Below, piece after piece: positions 7,933-14,919 of a stretch of DNA of 40,062 nucleotides. The position numbers were made by a program, and so were the translations under genes. The notes beneath the pieces are model-generated. The model saw nothing but the letters and a program-made list of their open reading frames with translations, was not told the DNA's origin and searched no databases. Origin of the DNA: JAAYDY01 sp964500225. GTDB lineage: Bacteria > Planctomycetota > Phycisphaerae > FEN-1346 > JAACEH01. The stretch's first letter is position 1; the number at the start of each line of letters is the position of its first letter. The stretch covers positions 1-40,062 of the forward strand of contig CAZCOA010000024.1 of assembly GCA_964500225.1 (NCBI GenBank). Direction: 5' to 3'.

Positions 7933-8910
7933 TCAGAAGCTCACGTGTCGGCGGGGGATGCGGCCCAGGTCGGCCTGACCCAGGCCGCGGCGCGACGCCT
8001 CGGCCAGGTAGGTCGGGTCGCGGCCCACCTCGGCCAGGGTGCCCAAGCCCCGGCTGAGCCGCGCGGCGTCCAACAGGTCCAGGGCCACCCGGTCCACGGC
8101 CACCACGTCGGTTCCAGCCAGAATCGAGCACTGGTTCCAAACCTTTTCGGCTGGGGCTCGCGGGCCGCCGTCGTAAATGCACCGGATGGCGTTGACGATC
8201 GTCAGCCTGTGTTTCTTGCGGAACGCGTCGCAGGCGGCCAGGTCCACCAAGCCGGGGGTGCCGCCAGGGTCGAAAAACTCCCCGGGGTTGCTGATCAGGT
8301 CCATCGTCAGGTTCACCAGCCCGCACGACAGGCCGAACAGGCGGTGGTCCATCAGCGACGGCACGTTCAGGATGGCCGTCACCTGGTCGAGCGATCGGGC
8401 GAACTGGGTGGTGCGGTTGCCGACGGGCGTCTTGTCCTTGAGGTACCCGCGTGCGGCCGGGGCGGTGGCCAGGGCGGCAGTGTACGGCGGCGGACAGAGC
8501 AGGACGATTCGTTCGGCCCGGAAGCCGCCGTCCAGCAGACTCTGGACGATCATCCGGGCCATTGCCGGCGACGTCCGCAGCAGGTCGGCCGAGACGGGCT
8601 GGAACTTGATGCCGATGACGTCCTCTTTGCTGAACAACTCTTTCCAGGCGTAAACGCCCTTTTTGACGCCGGTCATCTGGGTGAGGATGCGATGGACGGA
8701 GCCGCGCAGGATGAGGTCTTCCTGGACGTTGCCGAAGGTGTCGAGGAGCTTGGGCTCGTTGAACTCGTAAACGGTGCCGGGGGTGGCCGCGGCCTGGGTC
8801 TCGTCGTCGGCTTCTTGGGCCAGGGCGGTCAGTCGCAGGGTCCGAGCGGCGCACAGGGCCCCCAACCCAGCCAGCGATCCCTTGAGAAAGTCTCTGCGAG
8901 ATAACGACAT
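7933..8910 (-). CDS. Tat-exported DUF362-type protein
   Basis: The 325-residue product starts with a twin-arginine signal (MSLSRRDFLKG, then a hydrophobic run), so it should be exported folded, perhaps with a cofactor. The body resembles the DUF362 family: blocks EDVIGIKFQPVS, ILNVPSLMDHRLFGLSCGL and IVNAIRCIYDGGP, and the late block DVVAVDRVALDLL. DUF362 domains are often fused to 4Fe-4S ferredoxin modules, but no ferredoxin CxxCxxC cluster is present here, so this is a stand-alone exported copy. Biochemical function is unknown. The start at 8910 places the RR motif at residues 5-6; a longer reading frame upstream is not protein-like. It stands alone, transcribed leftward, with no obvious partner. 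Confidence 0.8.
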   Translation of the reverse strand: MSLSRRDFLKGSLAGLGALCAARTLRLTALAQEADDETQAAATPGTVYEFNEPKLLDTFGNVQEDLILRGSVHRILTQMTGVKKGVYAWKELFSKEDVIGIKFQPVSADLLRTSPAMARMIVQSLLDGGFRAERIVLLCPPPYTAALATAPAARGYLKDKTPVGNRTTQFARSLDQVTAILNVPSLMDHRLFGLSCGLVNLTMDLISNPGEFFDPGGTPGLVDLAACDAFRKKHRLTIVNAIRCIYDGGPRAPAEKVWNQCSILAGTDVVAVDRVALDLLDAARLSRGLGTLAEVGRDPTYLAEASRRGLGQADLGRIPRRHVSF

Positions 8911-9201
8911 CGGGCAGCCGTTCCAGAACGCCGAGGACGGTCGTGCAAGGCCGCGGGGCGAGGCGCGCAGCGTTTGCGGCCGCCTGCGGCGGTACGCCAT
9001 GAGCATCGGACGGCCGCAAGGGAGGGCTTGAGGAATTCGCTCCCAGGGCAAGGACAGCAGGCGCGGCCGCCCCTCATGGCCACGACGAGCGTGGCCATGC
9101 CCGGACTGTGGGGGCGAGCGGGGGCGAGGGCGGTCCTTCATGATGGCTGCGCGTTCCGCCCTTTGCGGCGACGATTTGGGCGCTGGGAGGGGCATTTTCG
9201 C
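8911..9201. other. Intergenic region between the DUF362 gene and the rplU promoter
   Basis: About 290 GC-rich bases between divergent genes. It must hold the leftward promoter of the DUF362 gene, but I see no convincing -35/-10 pair on the minus strand, no RNA gene and no credible coding frame. Confidence 0.5.
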
Positions 9202-9229
9202 TTGCCCATCGAGGTCGGGAAGGTATAAT
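9202..9229 (+). promoter_or_regulatory. Sigma-70-type promoter of rplU
   Basis: TTGCCC (9202-9207) and a perfect TATAAT (9224-9229) are separated by 16 bases. Start of transcription would be near 9236, giving a leader of about 80 bases. L21 genes in other bacteria can have autoregulatory leaders, but I see no specific conserved structure here. Confidence 0.72.
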
Positions 9230-9314
9230 ACTCGGTCTTTGGGTCGGCTGCGGGCTTGGGTCGTGCGGCTGCGGCCGGTCACGGGGTTCCTCACAATCAA
9301 CAGGAGAAGGTCGG

Positions 9315-9629
9315 ATGTACGCCATTATTGACGATTCCGGTCAGCAGTTCCGCGTTCAGGAAGGCGATCAGATCGAGGTCGATCTGCGCAGCGCCGAACC
9401 CGGTTCCACGATTACCTTCGACCGTGTCATGCTTATCAGCGACGGGCAGCAGACCCGCATCGGCAAGCCCCTGGTCGAAGGGGCCACGGTGACGGCGGAG
9501 GTCCTGGGAGAAGTCAAGGGGCCGAAACTGGAGATCTACAAGTACAAGCCCCGCAAGCGTTCCTCGCGGCGACACGTCGGCCATCGCCAGCAGTTTCTGA
9601 GTGTCCGGATCGCCAAGATCCAGGGCTGA
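9315..9629 (+). CDS. rplU: 50S ribosomal protein L21
   Basis: L21 is a component of the large ribosomal subunit that binds 23S rRNA. The 104-residue product begins MYAIIDDSGQQFRVQEGD, the standard L21 start, and ends with the basic RNA-binding segment (IYKYKPRKRSSRRHVGHRQ, then FLSVRI), so it is full length. AGGAG lies 9 bases upstream of the ATG. Unlike most bacteria, rpmA (L27) does not follow: the gene has its own promoter and a terminator-like hairpin, and the next gene is an unrelated glycosidase. Confidence 0.96.
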   Translation: MYAIIDDSGQQFRVQEGDQIEVDLRSAEPGSTITFDRVMLISDGQQTRIGKPLVEGATVTAEVLGEVKGPKLEIYKYKPRKRSSRRHVGHRQQFLSVRIAKIQG

Positions 9630-9660
9630 CGGCGGTCGCGTCACTCGGGCTGAACCACTG

Positions 9661-9710
9661 ACGTCCGCGGTCCTTTGCCCTACAGGCAAAGTGGCAGCGG
9701 ACGTTTCGTT
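9661..9710 (+). terminator. Terminator-like compound hairpin after rplU
   Basis: An outer 8-bp stem (9661-9668 with 9697-9704) encloses an inner 7-bp stem CTTTGCC/GGCAAAG (9673-9679 with 9685-9691). The right arm is followed by a T-rich stretch (TTTCGTT) rather than a clean T-run. It is 31 bases past the rplU stop. Confidence 0.6.
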
Positions 9711-9870
9711 GCGCCGAAAAGCAGCGGCCTTGACGGTCAACGGGGACAACGCGCGGCTTGCCTGACGAGGCAGGCCGCTTGGCGTCCTTCGTGGCCGCGG
9801 CAAGCCCGGCTCTGCCCCCCGACGCAAGGGGCTCTAGGTCTTTGTTGCGTCTTTCCGCGCCCCTTGCCGA

Positions 9871-9900
9871 TTGACCGGGGCGGGCAGGGGCGGCTACACT
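9871..9900 (+). promoter_or_regulatory. Putative promoter of the alpha-L-rhamnosidase gene
   Basis: TTGACC (9871-9876) and TACACT (9895-9900) are 18 bases apart, ending 84 bases before the GTG start. No operator-like palindrome overlaps it clearly. Confidence 0.55.
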
Positions 9901-9984
9901 GTGTCACTCTGACGCCGTATCATCCTGCCTGATTCCTCCGTGTTGCCAACCGTCCCGGCGTTGCGTTTGTGGTGGAGGTGGTCC

Positions 9985-12351
9985 GTGCAAAGCCTGGAAG
10001 AGCTTCAGCAGATGGTGTGGAATGCGTCGTGGGTGTGGAGCCGCGATTTCGGCGACCCGCGTTACGCCGTGCGGTATTTCCGTCGCACGTTCACGGTAGC
10101 CGACCCGCGTGCGGCACATCTGGTGGTTCATGTGTCGGCCGACAGCCGGTACCGATTTTACGTGAACGGTCGCCTGGTGGGCCGCGGTCCGGCCAGGGGC
10201 GATTTCGAGTACTACGCGTTCGAGAGTTACGATCTGTCGCCCTACCTGGTGGCCGGGACCAATGTTCTGGCGGCTCAGGTGATGGCCTACGGGCCGTACG
10301 GTCCCATCAGCGAAATTCACGGGCGGCACGGGGCGTTTGTGCTCCAGGGCGACCTGTGCGAGGGGGCGCGCCGGGAAAGCCTGAACACGGCGGACGGATG
10401 GCGCGTCGCGGTGGACCAGGCGTATGCGCCCGAGGAATACGTTCTGGGGGACAAGGGCGGGTTCTATGCGATCAACCCGCAGGAGCGGTTCGACGGGCGG
10501 CGGTACCCGTGGGGCTGGCAGGGGGCGGATTACGACGATAGCGGCTGGGAGCCGGCGCGGGCGATTGCGCGGGCCAGCGGTCGCAGCCAGGGTGGGCATC
10601 CGCGGTACGAATGGCGGCTTTGGCCGCGTGAGATCAAGATGCTGGTCGAGCGTCGGGTGGAGGTGGAGGACGTGCTGGACGGGCCGCTGGCCGAGGCGAT
10701 GCGGACGATGCTGCGATCGCCGCAAGGCGCGGCCACGGTGACCATTCCCGCCCATAGCGAGGCCGATTGCACCCTCTACATGGGCAAGCTCTTCACGGGG
10801 TACCCCACCTTGGTCACCGAGGGCGGGGCAGGAACGACGATCACGCTGACGTATGCCGAGGCGCTGACGCGGCAGGGCCGGAAGGGGCGGCGCGACGACC
10901 TGACCTGGGGCGAAGTGGACCTGGACAACCCGCGCGACGTCGTGATGCCGGGCGGCGGGCGGGGTGAGGCCTGGCAACCGTTCTGGTTCCGCTCGGCACG
11001 GTTCATCCGAATGCAGATTCGCACGGGCGACGAGCCGCTGGTCATTCGGCGATTGACGTTCGATTTCTGGTGCTATCCGTTCGAGCAGCGGGGGCGGTTC
11101 GAGTCGGACGATCCGGAGTTGAAACGGATTTGGGACGTCTGCTGGCACACGGCCCTGTGCTGCGCGCACGAGCATTACGAGGACTGCCCTTCCTATGAGC
11201 AGTTGCAGTACGTCAGCGACACGCGTCTTCAGGCTCTGATCAGTTATCTGGTGGCGGGGGATGATACGCTGGGCCGCAGCGCGCTGCTGGCGTTCGACCG
11301 TTCGCGTCTGCCGGACGGCATCACGCAGAGCCGGTACCCGACGAACTATCACCAGGTGATTCCGACATTCAGCCTGTTGTACGTACTGATGGTGGAGGAC
11401 CATTACCAGCATTATGGAGACGTGCCGTTTCTGTTGCGTGTGGCGCCGGGCATCGGTCCGATCATGCACTGGTTCGAGCGCCACATGAACGAGGACGGGC
11501 TGGTGGGGTTCATTCCGTGGTGGGTGTTCGTGGACTGGTCGCCCGAGTTTCAGGACGGTGTGCCGCCGGAGGCTCGGACGGGGCCGTGTACGGTGGTGAA
11601 CCTGATGTACATAGCGGCTCTGGAGAGCGCGGCGCGGCTGTATCACGTGGTGCGGGACCATCATCATGCGGGCGTCTATGAGCGCCGGGCGGAGGCGATG
11701 CGCCGAGCGGTGCGCCGGACGACCTGGAACGAGGCAGAAGGGCTCTTCGTGGACGGGCCGGGCAGTTCGAATCTGAGCCAGCATGCGAACCTGTGGGCCA
11801 TCCTGACCGATACGGCGACGCCGCAGCAGACCGAACGCATCATGCAGCGTCTGATGGACGATCCGTCGCTGACGCAGACGACGTACATTCACGATTACTA
11901 CCTGTTCCAGGCATTGCTGAAGGTGGGCGCGTATGAACGGCTGAACGACATCGTGAACCGGTGGCGGAAGATGATCGACTACGGGTTCTCGACGTTCCCG
12001 GAGAAGCCGGAGCCGACGCGGAGCGATTGCCACGCGTGGTCGGCGTGGCCGATGTTCGAGTTTCAGCGTGTGCTGCTGGGGGTGCGGCCGGCGGAGGCGG
12101 GATACAAGTCGGTGCTGATAGCGCCGAAGCCGTTCGGGAGGATTTCGCGGGCGTCGGGTCGCGTGCCGACATGCCGCGGCGACATCGATGTGGCGTGGTG
12201 CCGCGAGGGAAACCGGTTTGCGATCAAGGTTCGCTTGCCGGACGGAATGCCGGCGCGGATCGAACTGCCGGACGGGACGGTGAAGGTGCTTCCAGAGCAC
12301 GGCGAGACGACCTTTGGCGACGCGTCGATGGGCGTCGGCCTGCGGCTCTGA
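9985..12351 (+). CDS. Alpha-L-rhamnosidase-like glycoside hydrolase (GH78 type)
   Basis: The 788-residue protein has the layout of GH78 enzymes. A beta-sandwich carbohydrate-binding part lies at about residues 20-170 (VRYFRRTFTV, then YRFYVNGRLVGRGPARGD). A second beta domain is followed by a six-hairpin (alpha/alpha)6 catalytic barrel from about 370, and a C-terminal beta domain. The block EDCPSYEQLQYVSDTRLQA puts D400, E405 and D412 at the spacing of the acidic residues of bacterial GH78 sites. Many GH78 enzymes have R-D/E-R-x-G-W here, so this is the variant YEQLQY subgroup. No signal peptide is visible, so it probably acts in the cytoplasm on imported rhamnosides. GTG at 9985 is chosen because GGAGG is 6 bases upstream. 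Substrate linkage is not predictable. Confidence 0.86.
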   Translation: MQSLEELQQMVWNASWVWSRDFGDPRYAVRYFRRTFTVADPRAAHLVVHVSADSRYRFYVNGRLVGRGPARGDFEYYAFESYDLSPYLVAGTNVLAAQVMAYGPYGPISEIHGRHGAFVLQGDLCEGARRESLNTADGWRVAVDQAYAPEEYVLGDKGGFYAINPQERFDGRRYPWGWQGADYDDSGWEPARAIARASGRSQGGHPRYEWRLWPREIKMLVERRVEVEDVLDGPLAEAMRTMLRSPQGAATVTIPAHSEADCTLYMGKLFTGYPTLVTEGGAGTTITLTYAEALTRQGRKGRRDDLTWGEVDLDNPRDVVMPGGGRGEAWQPFWFRSARFIRMQIRTGDEPLVIRRLTFDFWCYPFEQRGRFESDDPELKRIWDVCWHTALCCAHEHYEDCPSYEQLQYVSDTRLQALISYLVAGDDTLGRSALLAFDRSRLPDGITQSRYPTNYHQVIPTFSLLYVLMVEDHYQHYGDVPFLLRVAPGIGPIMHWFERHMNEDGLVGFIPWWVFVDWSPEFQDGVPPEARTGPCTVVNLMYIAALESAARLYHVVRDHHHAGVYERRAEAMRRAVRRTTWNEAEGLFVDGPGSSNLSQHANLWAILTDTATPQQTERIMQRLMDDPSLTQTTYIHDYYLFQALLKVGAYERLNDIVNRWRKMIDYGFSTFPEKPEPTRSDCHAWSAWPMFEFQRVLLGVRPAEAGYKSVLIAPKPFGRISRASGRVPTCRGDIDVAWCREGNRFAIKVRLPDGMPARIELPDGTVKVLPEHGETTFGDASMGVGLRL

Positions 12352-12390
12352 AGGGGTGCGGTGTTAATATGGGAAACCTGGGACGAGTTG

Positions 12391-12405
12391 GGCATTTTTG
12401 GTGCT
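12391..12405 (+). promoter_or_regulatory. Sigma-54-like promoter element (weak candidate)
   Basis: GGCATTTTTGGTGCT has the invariant GG and GC dinucleotides exactly 10 bases apart and matches GGCA and TGCT of the sigma-54 consensus. The base before GG and the first T of the -12 box differ. Transcription would start near 12417. Confidence 0.3.
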
Positions 12406-12417
12406 GAGAATTAGTAT

Positions 12418-12439
12418 TGAAAGCGTTGCGATTTCTGGG
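12418..12439 (+). repeat. 22-base direct repeat flanking flgM, copy 1
   Basis: TGAAAGCGT at the left and ATTTCTGGG at the right are shared exactly with copy 2 at 13070-13091. The two copies differ at three central positions (19 of 22 identical, all transitions). One copy lies before flgM, the other after it and just ahead of its terminator. Confidence 0.55.
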
Positions 12440-12515
12440 TTAATATGGATAAGATGGAGTCGTAATTGGCTTATTGATAATGAGTTATGGTATGCGTAGG
12501 GCGAGGTGCATTCTC

Positions 12516-12543
12516 TAATTGGCTGCCGGGGCAACGCCGATAT
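12516..12543 (+). promoter_or_regulatory. Sigma-28-like promoter element upstream of flgM (weak candidate)
   Basis: GCCGATAT (12536-12543) matches 7 of 8 bases of the flagellar sigma factor -10 consensus GCCGATAA. TAATT (12516-12520) lies about the right distance upstream, with a 12-base rather than 11-base gap if the -35 is taken as 8 bases. It is 198 bases before the flgM start. Confidence 0.35.
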
Positions 12544-12740
12544 CTTATCACGGATTGAGAAAACGGCCTTATCAGGGTTGGAAGGCCGGAATGCCGGCGG
12601 TCGGGCACGGATGCAGGATGCATGGCCGTCGCCGGTGGTAGTGGGCGCAGGGGTCTGTCCGAAGTTGGGGCGGACCACGGCGGATCGTACGAAGCGATCG
12701 CCGCGTCACGTGGACTGTCGCCGATGAGAGGTATGCCTGG

Positions 12741-13037
12741 ATGAAGATTGGTGGAACCAATGGCATTGGGGGGCCGCAGAACGTTTACCCGAGTAACGGG
12801 CCGAAGCCGAGCGGGAAGGCGGCGGCTGTGCCGCCGGCTGTGGTAGCCGACAGTGTGGAGATCAGCGACGCGGCCCGGATTCGGGATGCCGTGTCGCGTG
12901 TGCCGGAGATTCGGGCCGACAAGGTCGCAGCGGCTCGAGAGATGATTGCCCGCGGCGAGATGGACACGCCGGAGCGGATGGAGATTGCCCTGGATCGCCT
13001 GATCGACGACATGCTTGATCTGCCTCTGGCTGAGTGA
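12741..13037 (+). CDS. flgM: FlgM-like anti-sigma-28 factor
   Basis: The 98-residue product has a disordered Gly/Pro/Ala-rich N-terminal half. Its C-terminal half has the FlgM pattern: DSVEISDAARIRDAVSRV, then RADKVAAAREMIARGEMDT, then RLIDDMLD. FlgM binds the flagellar sigma factor and is exported when the hook is complete, releasing late-gene transcription. The ATG at 12741 follows GAGAGGT at about 9 bases. No flagellar gene is nearby, so this is an orphan copy with its own leader and a strong terminator. Other short proteins can share the FlgM helix pattern, but the order of the motifs makes the call likely. Confidence 0.8.
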   Translation: MKIGGTNGIGGPQNVYPSNGPKPSGKAAAVPPAVVADSVEISDAARIRDAVSRVPEIRADKVAAAREMIARGEMDTPERMEIALDRLIDDMLDLPLAE

Positions 13038-13069
13038 CACGGTTACGAACCTGCCTCTGCTGCTTGAGC

Positions 13070-13091
13070 TGAAAGCGTCGTAATTTCTGGG
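13070..13091 (+). repeat. 22-base direct repeat flanking flgM, copy 2
   Basis: Second copy of the element at 12418-12439, 19 of 22 bases identical. It sits between the flgM stop codon and the terminator stem. Confidence 0.55.
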
Positions 13092-13096
13092 ATCGC

Positions 13097-13131
13097 GGCC
13101 GAGCCTTTTCGCCAAGGCTCGGCCATTCTTT
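13097..13131 (+). terminator. Rho-independent terminator of flgM
   Basis: A perfect 11-bp stem GGCCGAGCCTT/AAGGCTCGGCC (13097-13107 with 13114-13124, 6-base loop) is followed by ATTCTTTT. It lies 59 bases past the flgM stop. The convergent ABC gene ends at 13169. Confidence 0.85.
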
Positions 13132-13168
13132 TGCGCTGGGGGCGGTGTGTGCGGTTCGTGCACGGGGC

Positions 13169-13963
13169 TCAGGGGTGTCGGCCGGAGCGCCGGAGGGTGA
13201 CCCAGAAGCGGCCGGCGGCGCGGCGGACCGAGAGGTGCACGCCCAGGGCGTCGCCGAGCAGGGGCGCCGTGAGGACGTCGGTCTTGGGGCCCTGGGCCAC
13301 GACGCTTCCATCGCGAAGCAGCAGCACACATCGGAAGGCGGGAGTGATTTCCTCGATGTGGTGAGTGACCATAATCAGCGTGGGGCCGCGGTCGCCGAGG
13401 CGGCCGAGGTGCTCGACGCTGTCGAGCAACCGCTCGCGGGCGGCCAGATCCAGGCCGGTGCAGGGTTCGTCGAGAATCAGCAGACGCGGGTCGGGCATCA
13501 AGGCGCGACAGAGAAGAACCTTCTGTCGTTCGCCCTGGCTGAGGGTGCCGAAGGCCTGACCGGCGACGTGTGAGCAGCCCATGACGTCGAGCAATTCGGC
13601 GGCACGGCGTCGGTCGGCGGGCGTGGGGCGGTCGAAGACGAGGCCGAGCGTGGCGAATTTGCCGCTGGCGACAAGATCGCGGACGGGTTCTTTCGGGTTG
13701 ATCCGCGGTTCCAGGGCGGCGCTGAACCAACCGATCTGGCGCCGCAGGCGGCGGAGGTCGGTTTCGCCGTAGCGGCGGCCGAGGACGCGCACATGGCCTT
13801 CGGTGGGCCACAGGGTGCCGCAGACGACCTGGAGGAGGGATGTTTTGCCGGCGCCGTTGGCGCCGACGAGGGCCCAGTGCTCGCCGTCGCGGACGCGCCA
13901 CGAGATATTTCGGAGGATGGTGCGCTGGTCGCGTATCAGTGTGATGTCGTCGAGCTCAATCAT
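13169..13963 (-). CDS. ABC transporter ATP-binding protein (stand-alone)
   Basis: This 264-residue nucleotide-binding domain has all the expected motifs: Walker A GANGAGKTS (from residue 34), signature LSQGERQK, Walker B LLILDEP and the switch histidine in VTHHIEE. Its size and the block GRRYGETDLRRLRRQIGW recall single-domain ATPases of the YlmA/ModF-like group, whose role is poorly defined. No permease or binding protein is adjacent, so the transported substrate, or whether it transports at all, is unknown. The start is ATG at 13963 (MIELDDITL), which gives the standard N terminus; longer in-frame upstream sequence is rejected. It is divergent from the hydrolase gene at 14131. Confidence 0.88.
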   Translation of the reverse strand: MIELDDITLIRDQRTILRNISWRVRDGEHWALVGANGAGKTSLLQVVCGTLWPTEGHVRVLGRRYGETDLRRLRRQIGWFSAALEPRINPKEPVRDLVASGKFATLGLVFDRPTPADRRRAAELLDVMGCSHVAGQAFGTLSQGERQKVLLCRALMPDPRLLILDEPCTGLDLAARERLLDSVEHLGRLGDRGPTLIMVTHHIEEITPAFRCVLLLRDGSVVAQGPKTDVLTAPLLGDALGVHLSVRRAAGRFWVTLRRSGRHP

Positions 13964-14130
13964 GGCCGCTTGTTCCGTCTTCGCCAAAATGGACAGTGTA
14001 TCAGGCCGGTGGGCGGGTGCAAGCGGTTGCGAGGCTGGGGGTTGGAAATCTGGCATGAGGCGGTGGCCGCGGGTATACTTGTGATTGCCGTGGCGGGCGG
14101 TCGGAGGTCCGACGCGAGGGAGGATCTGCG

Positions 14131-14895
14131 ATGAAGAAGATTGAAGGGATTGCCTATGCGCCGGAGCACGGGCAGCGCGGGACGGGGGATCTATACCTTC
14201 CGCAAGGCGCGGGCAAGACGCCGGTGGCGCTGGCGATTCATGGCGGCGGCTGGAACGCCATGGACAAGAGCAGTTGGGCGGGTGTGGCGGAGTTCATGTG
14301 CGATCAGGGGTACGCGGTTTTCAACATCAATTACCGTCTGCTCGACATGGCGCCGTGGCCGGCGTGCGGGGACGATTGCCTGGCGGCGGCGAAGTTTGTG
14401 CTGGAGGGCCGACACGAGGCCCTGGCGCCGCTGGATCGCAAGGGCGGTCTGGTGATTATCGGCGGGTCGGCGGGCGGGCACCTGACGCTGATGACGGGGC
14501 TGCGACTGCCGAAGGGGCAGTGCCGGGGCATGGTCAGCGTGTCGGGGCCGACGGATTTCCGCCTCAAGATCGCCGAGGGGCGGCGTGAGCAATTGCAGAA
14601 GTTCTTCGGCACGACAACGATCACCGAGCAGATGCTCTATGCGGCGTCGCCCATCAGCTACGTCAAGCCGTGGTCGCCGCCGCTGCTGTGCACGCACAGC
14701 GTTCACGACAAGCTGGTGCCGATCGAGCACGCGCGGCAGATTGTCAAGTTCTACCGCGAGGTTCGCGCTCGGGCGGAGCTGTATGCGTATGCCGGCCCTG
14801 GGGAGCAGCACGGCATCTGGATCGAGGGTTCGCAGCCGCATCGGCTATTGCCGGAGATCGAAGAGGCGATAACGACATTTCTGAAGACGGTATGA
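14131..14895 (+). CDS. Alpha/beta hydrolase, carboxylesterase-like
   Basis: This 254-residue protein has the BD-FAE/carboxylesterase layout: oxyanion motif HGGGW (37-41), nucleophile elbow G-G-S-A-G-G with S113, a likely catalytic Asp in THSVHDKLVP, and a catalytic His in GEQHGIW. There is no signal peptide, so it should act in the cytoplasm, perhaps on acetylated or feruloylated sugars; the substrate is not readable. GGGAGGA lies 7 bases upstream of the ATG. A -10-like TATACT at 14074-14079 lacks a good -35. The secreted transglutaminase-like gene begins 24 bases after its stop, so the two may share a transcript. Confidence 0.88.
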   Translation: MKKIEGIAYAPEHGQRGTGDLYLPQGAGKTPVALAIHGGGWNAMDKSSWAGVAEFMCDQGYAVFNINYRLLDMAPWPACGDDCLAAAKFVLEGRHEALAPLDRKGGLVIIGGSAGGHLTLMTGLRLPKGQCRGMVSVSGPTDFRLKIAEGRREQLQKFFGTTTITEQMLYAASPISYVKPWSPPLLCTHSVHDKLVPIEHARQIVKFYREVRARAELYAYAGPGEQHGIWIEGSQPHRLLPEIEEAITTFLKTV

Positions 14896-14919
14896 GGGCC
14901 GACTGAAGGAGGCTGGGCA

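Larger units (their letters stand above)
12352..12740. other. AT-rich leader region upstream of flgM
   Basis: 389 bases without a gene. The first 200 (about 12360-12560) are clearly more AT-rich than the surroundings and contain the word TTAATATGG twice. Two special promoter-like sites (12391-12405 and 12516-12543) and one copy of a 22-base repeat lie here. The last 180 bases are GC-rich, with no recognisable RNA family. Confidence 0.55.

Noticed and set aside
9904..12300. A very long open frame on the minus strand opposite the GH78-like gene
   Set aside because: It is Arg/Pro/His-rich with no motif or ribosome-binding site, and is the antisense shadow of a GC-rich gene.
14074..14079. TATACT upstream of the alpha/beta hydrolase as a promoter
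   Set aside because: No acceptable -35 box at 16-18 bases (TGGCAT only), so it is not listed as a feature.
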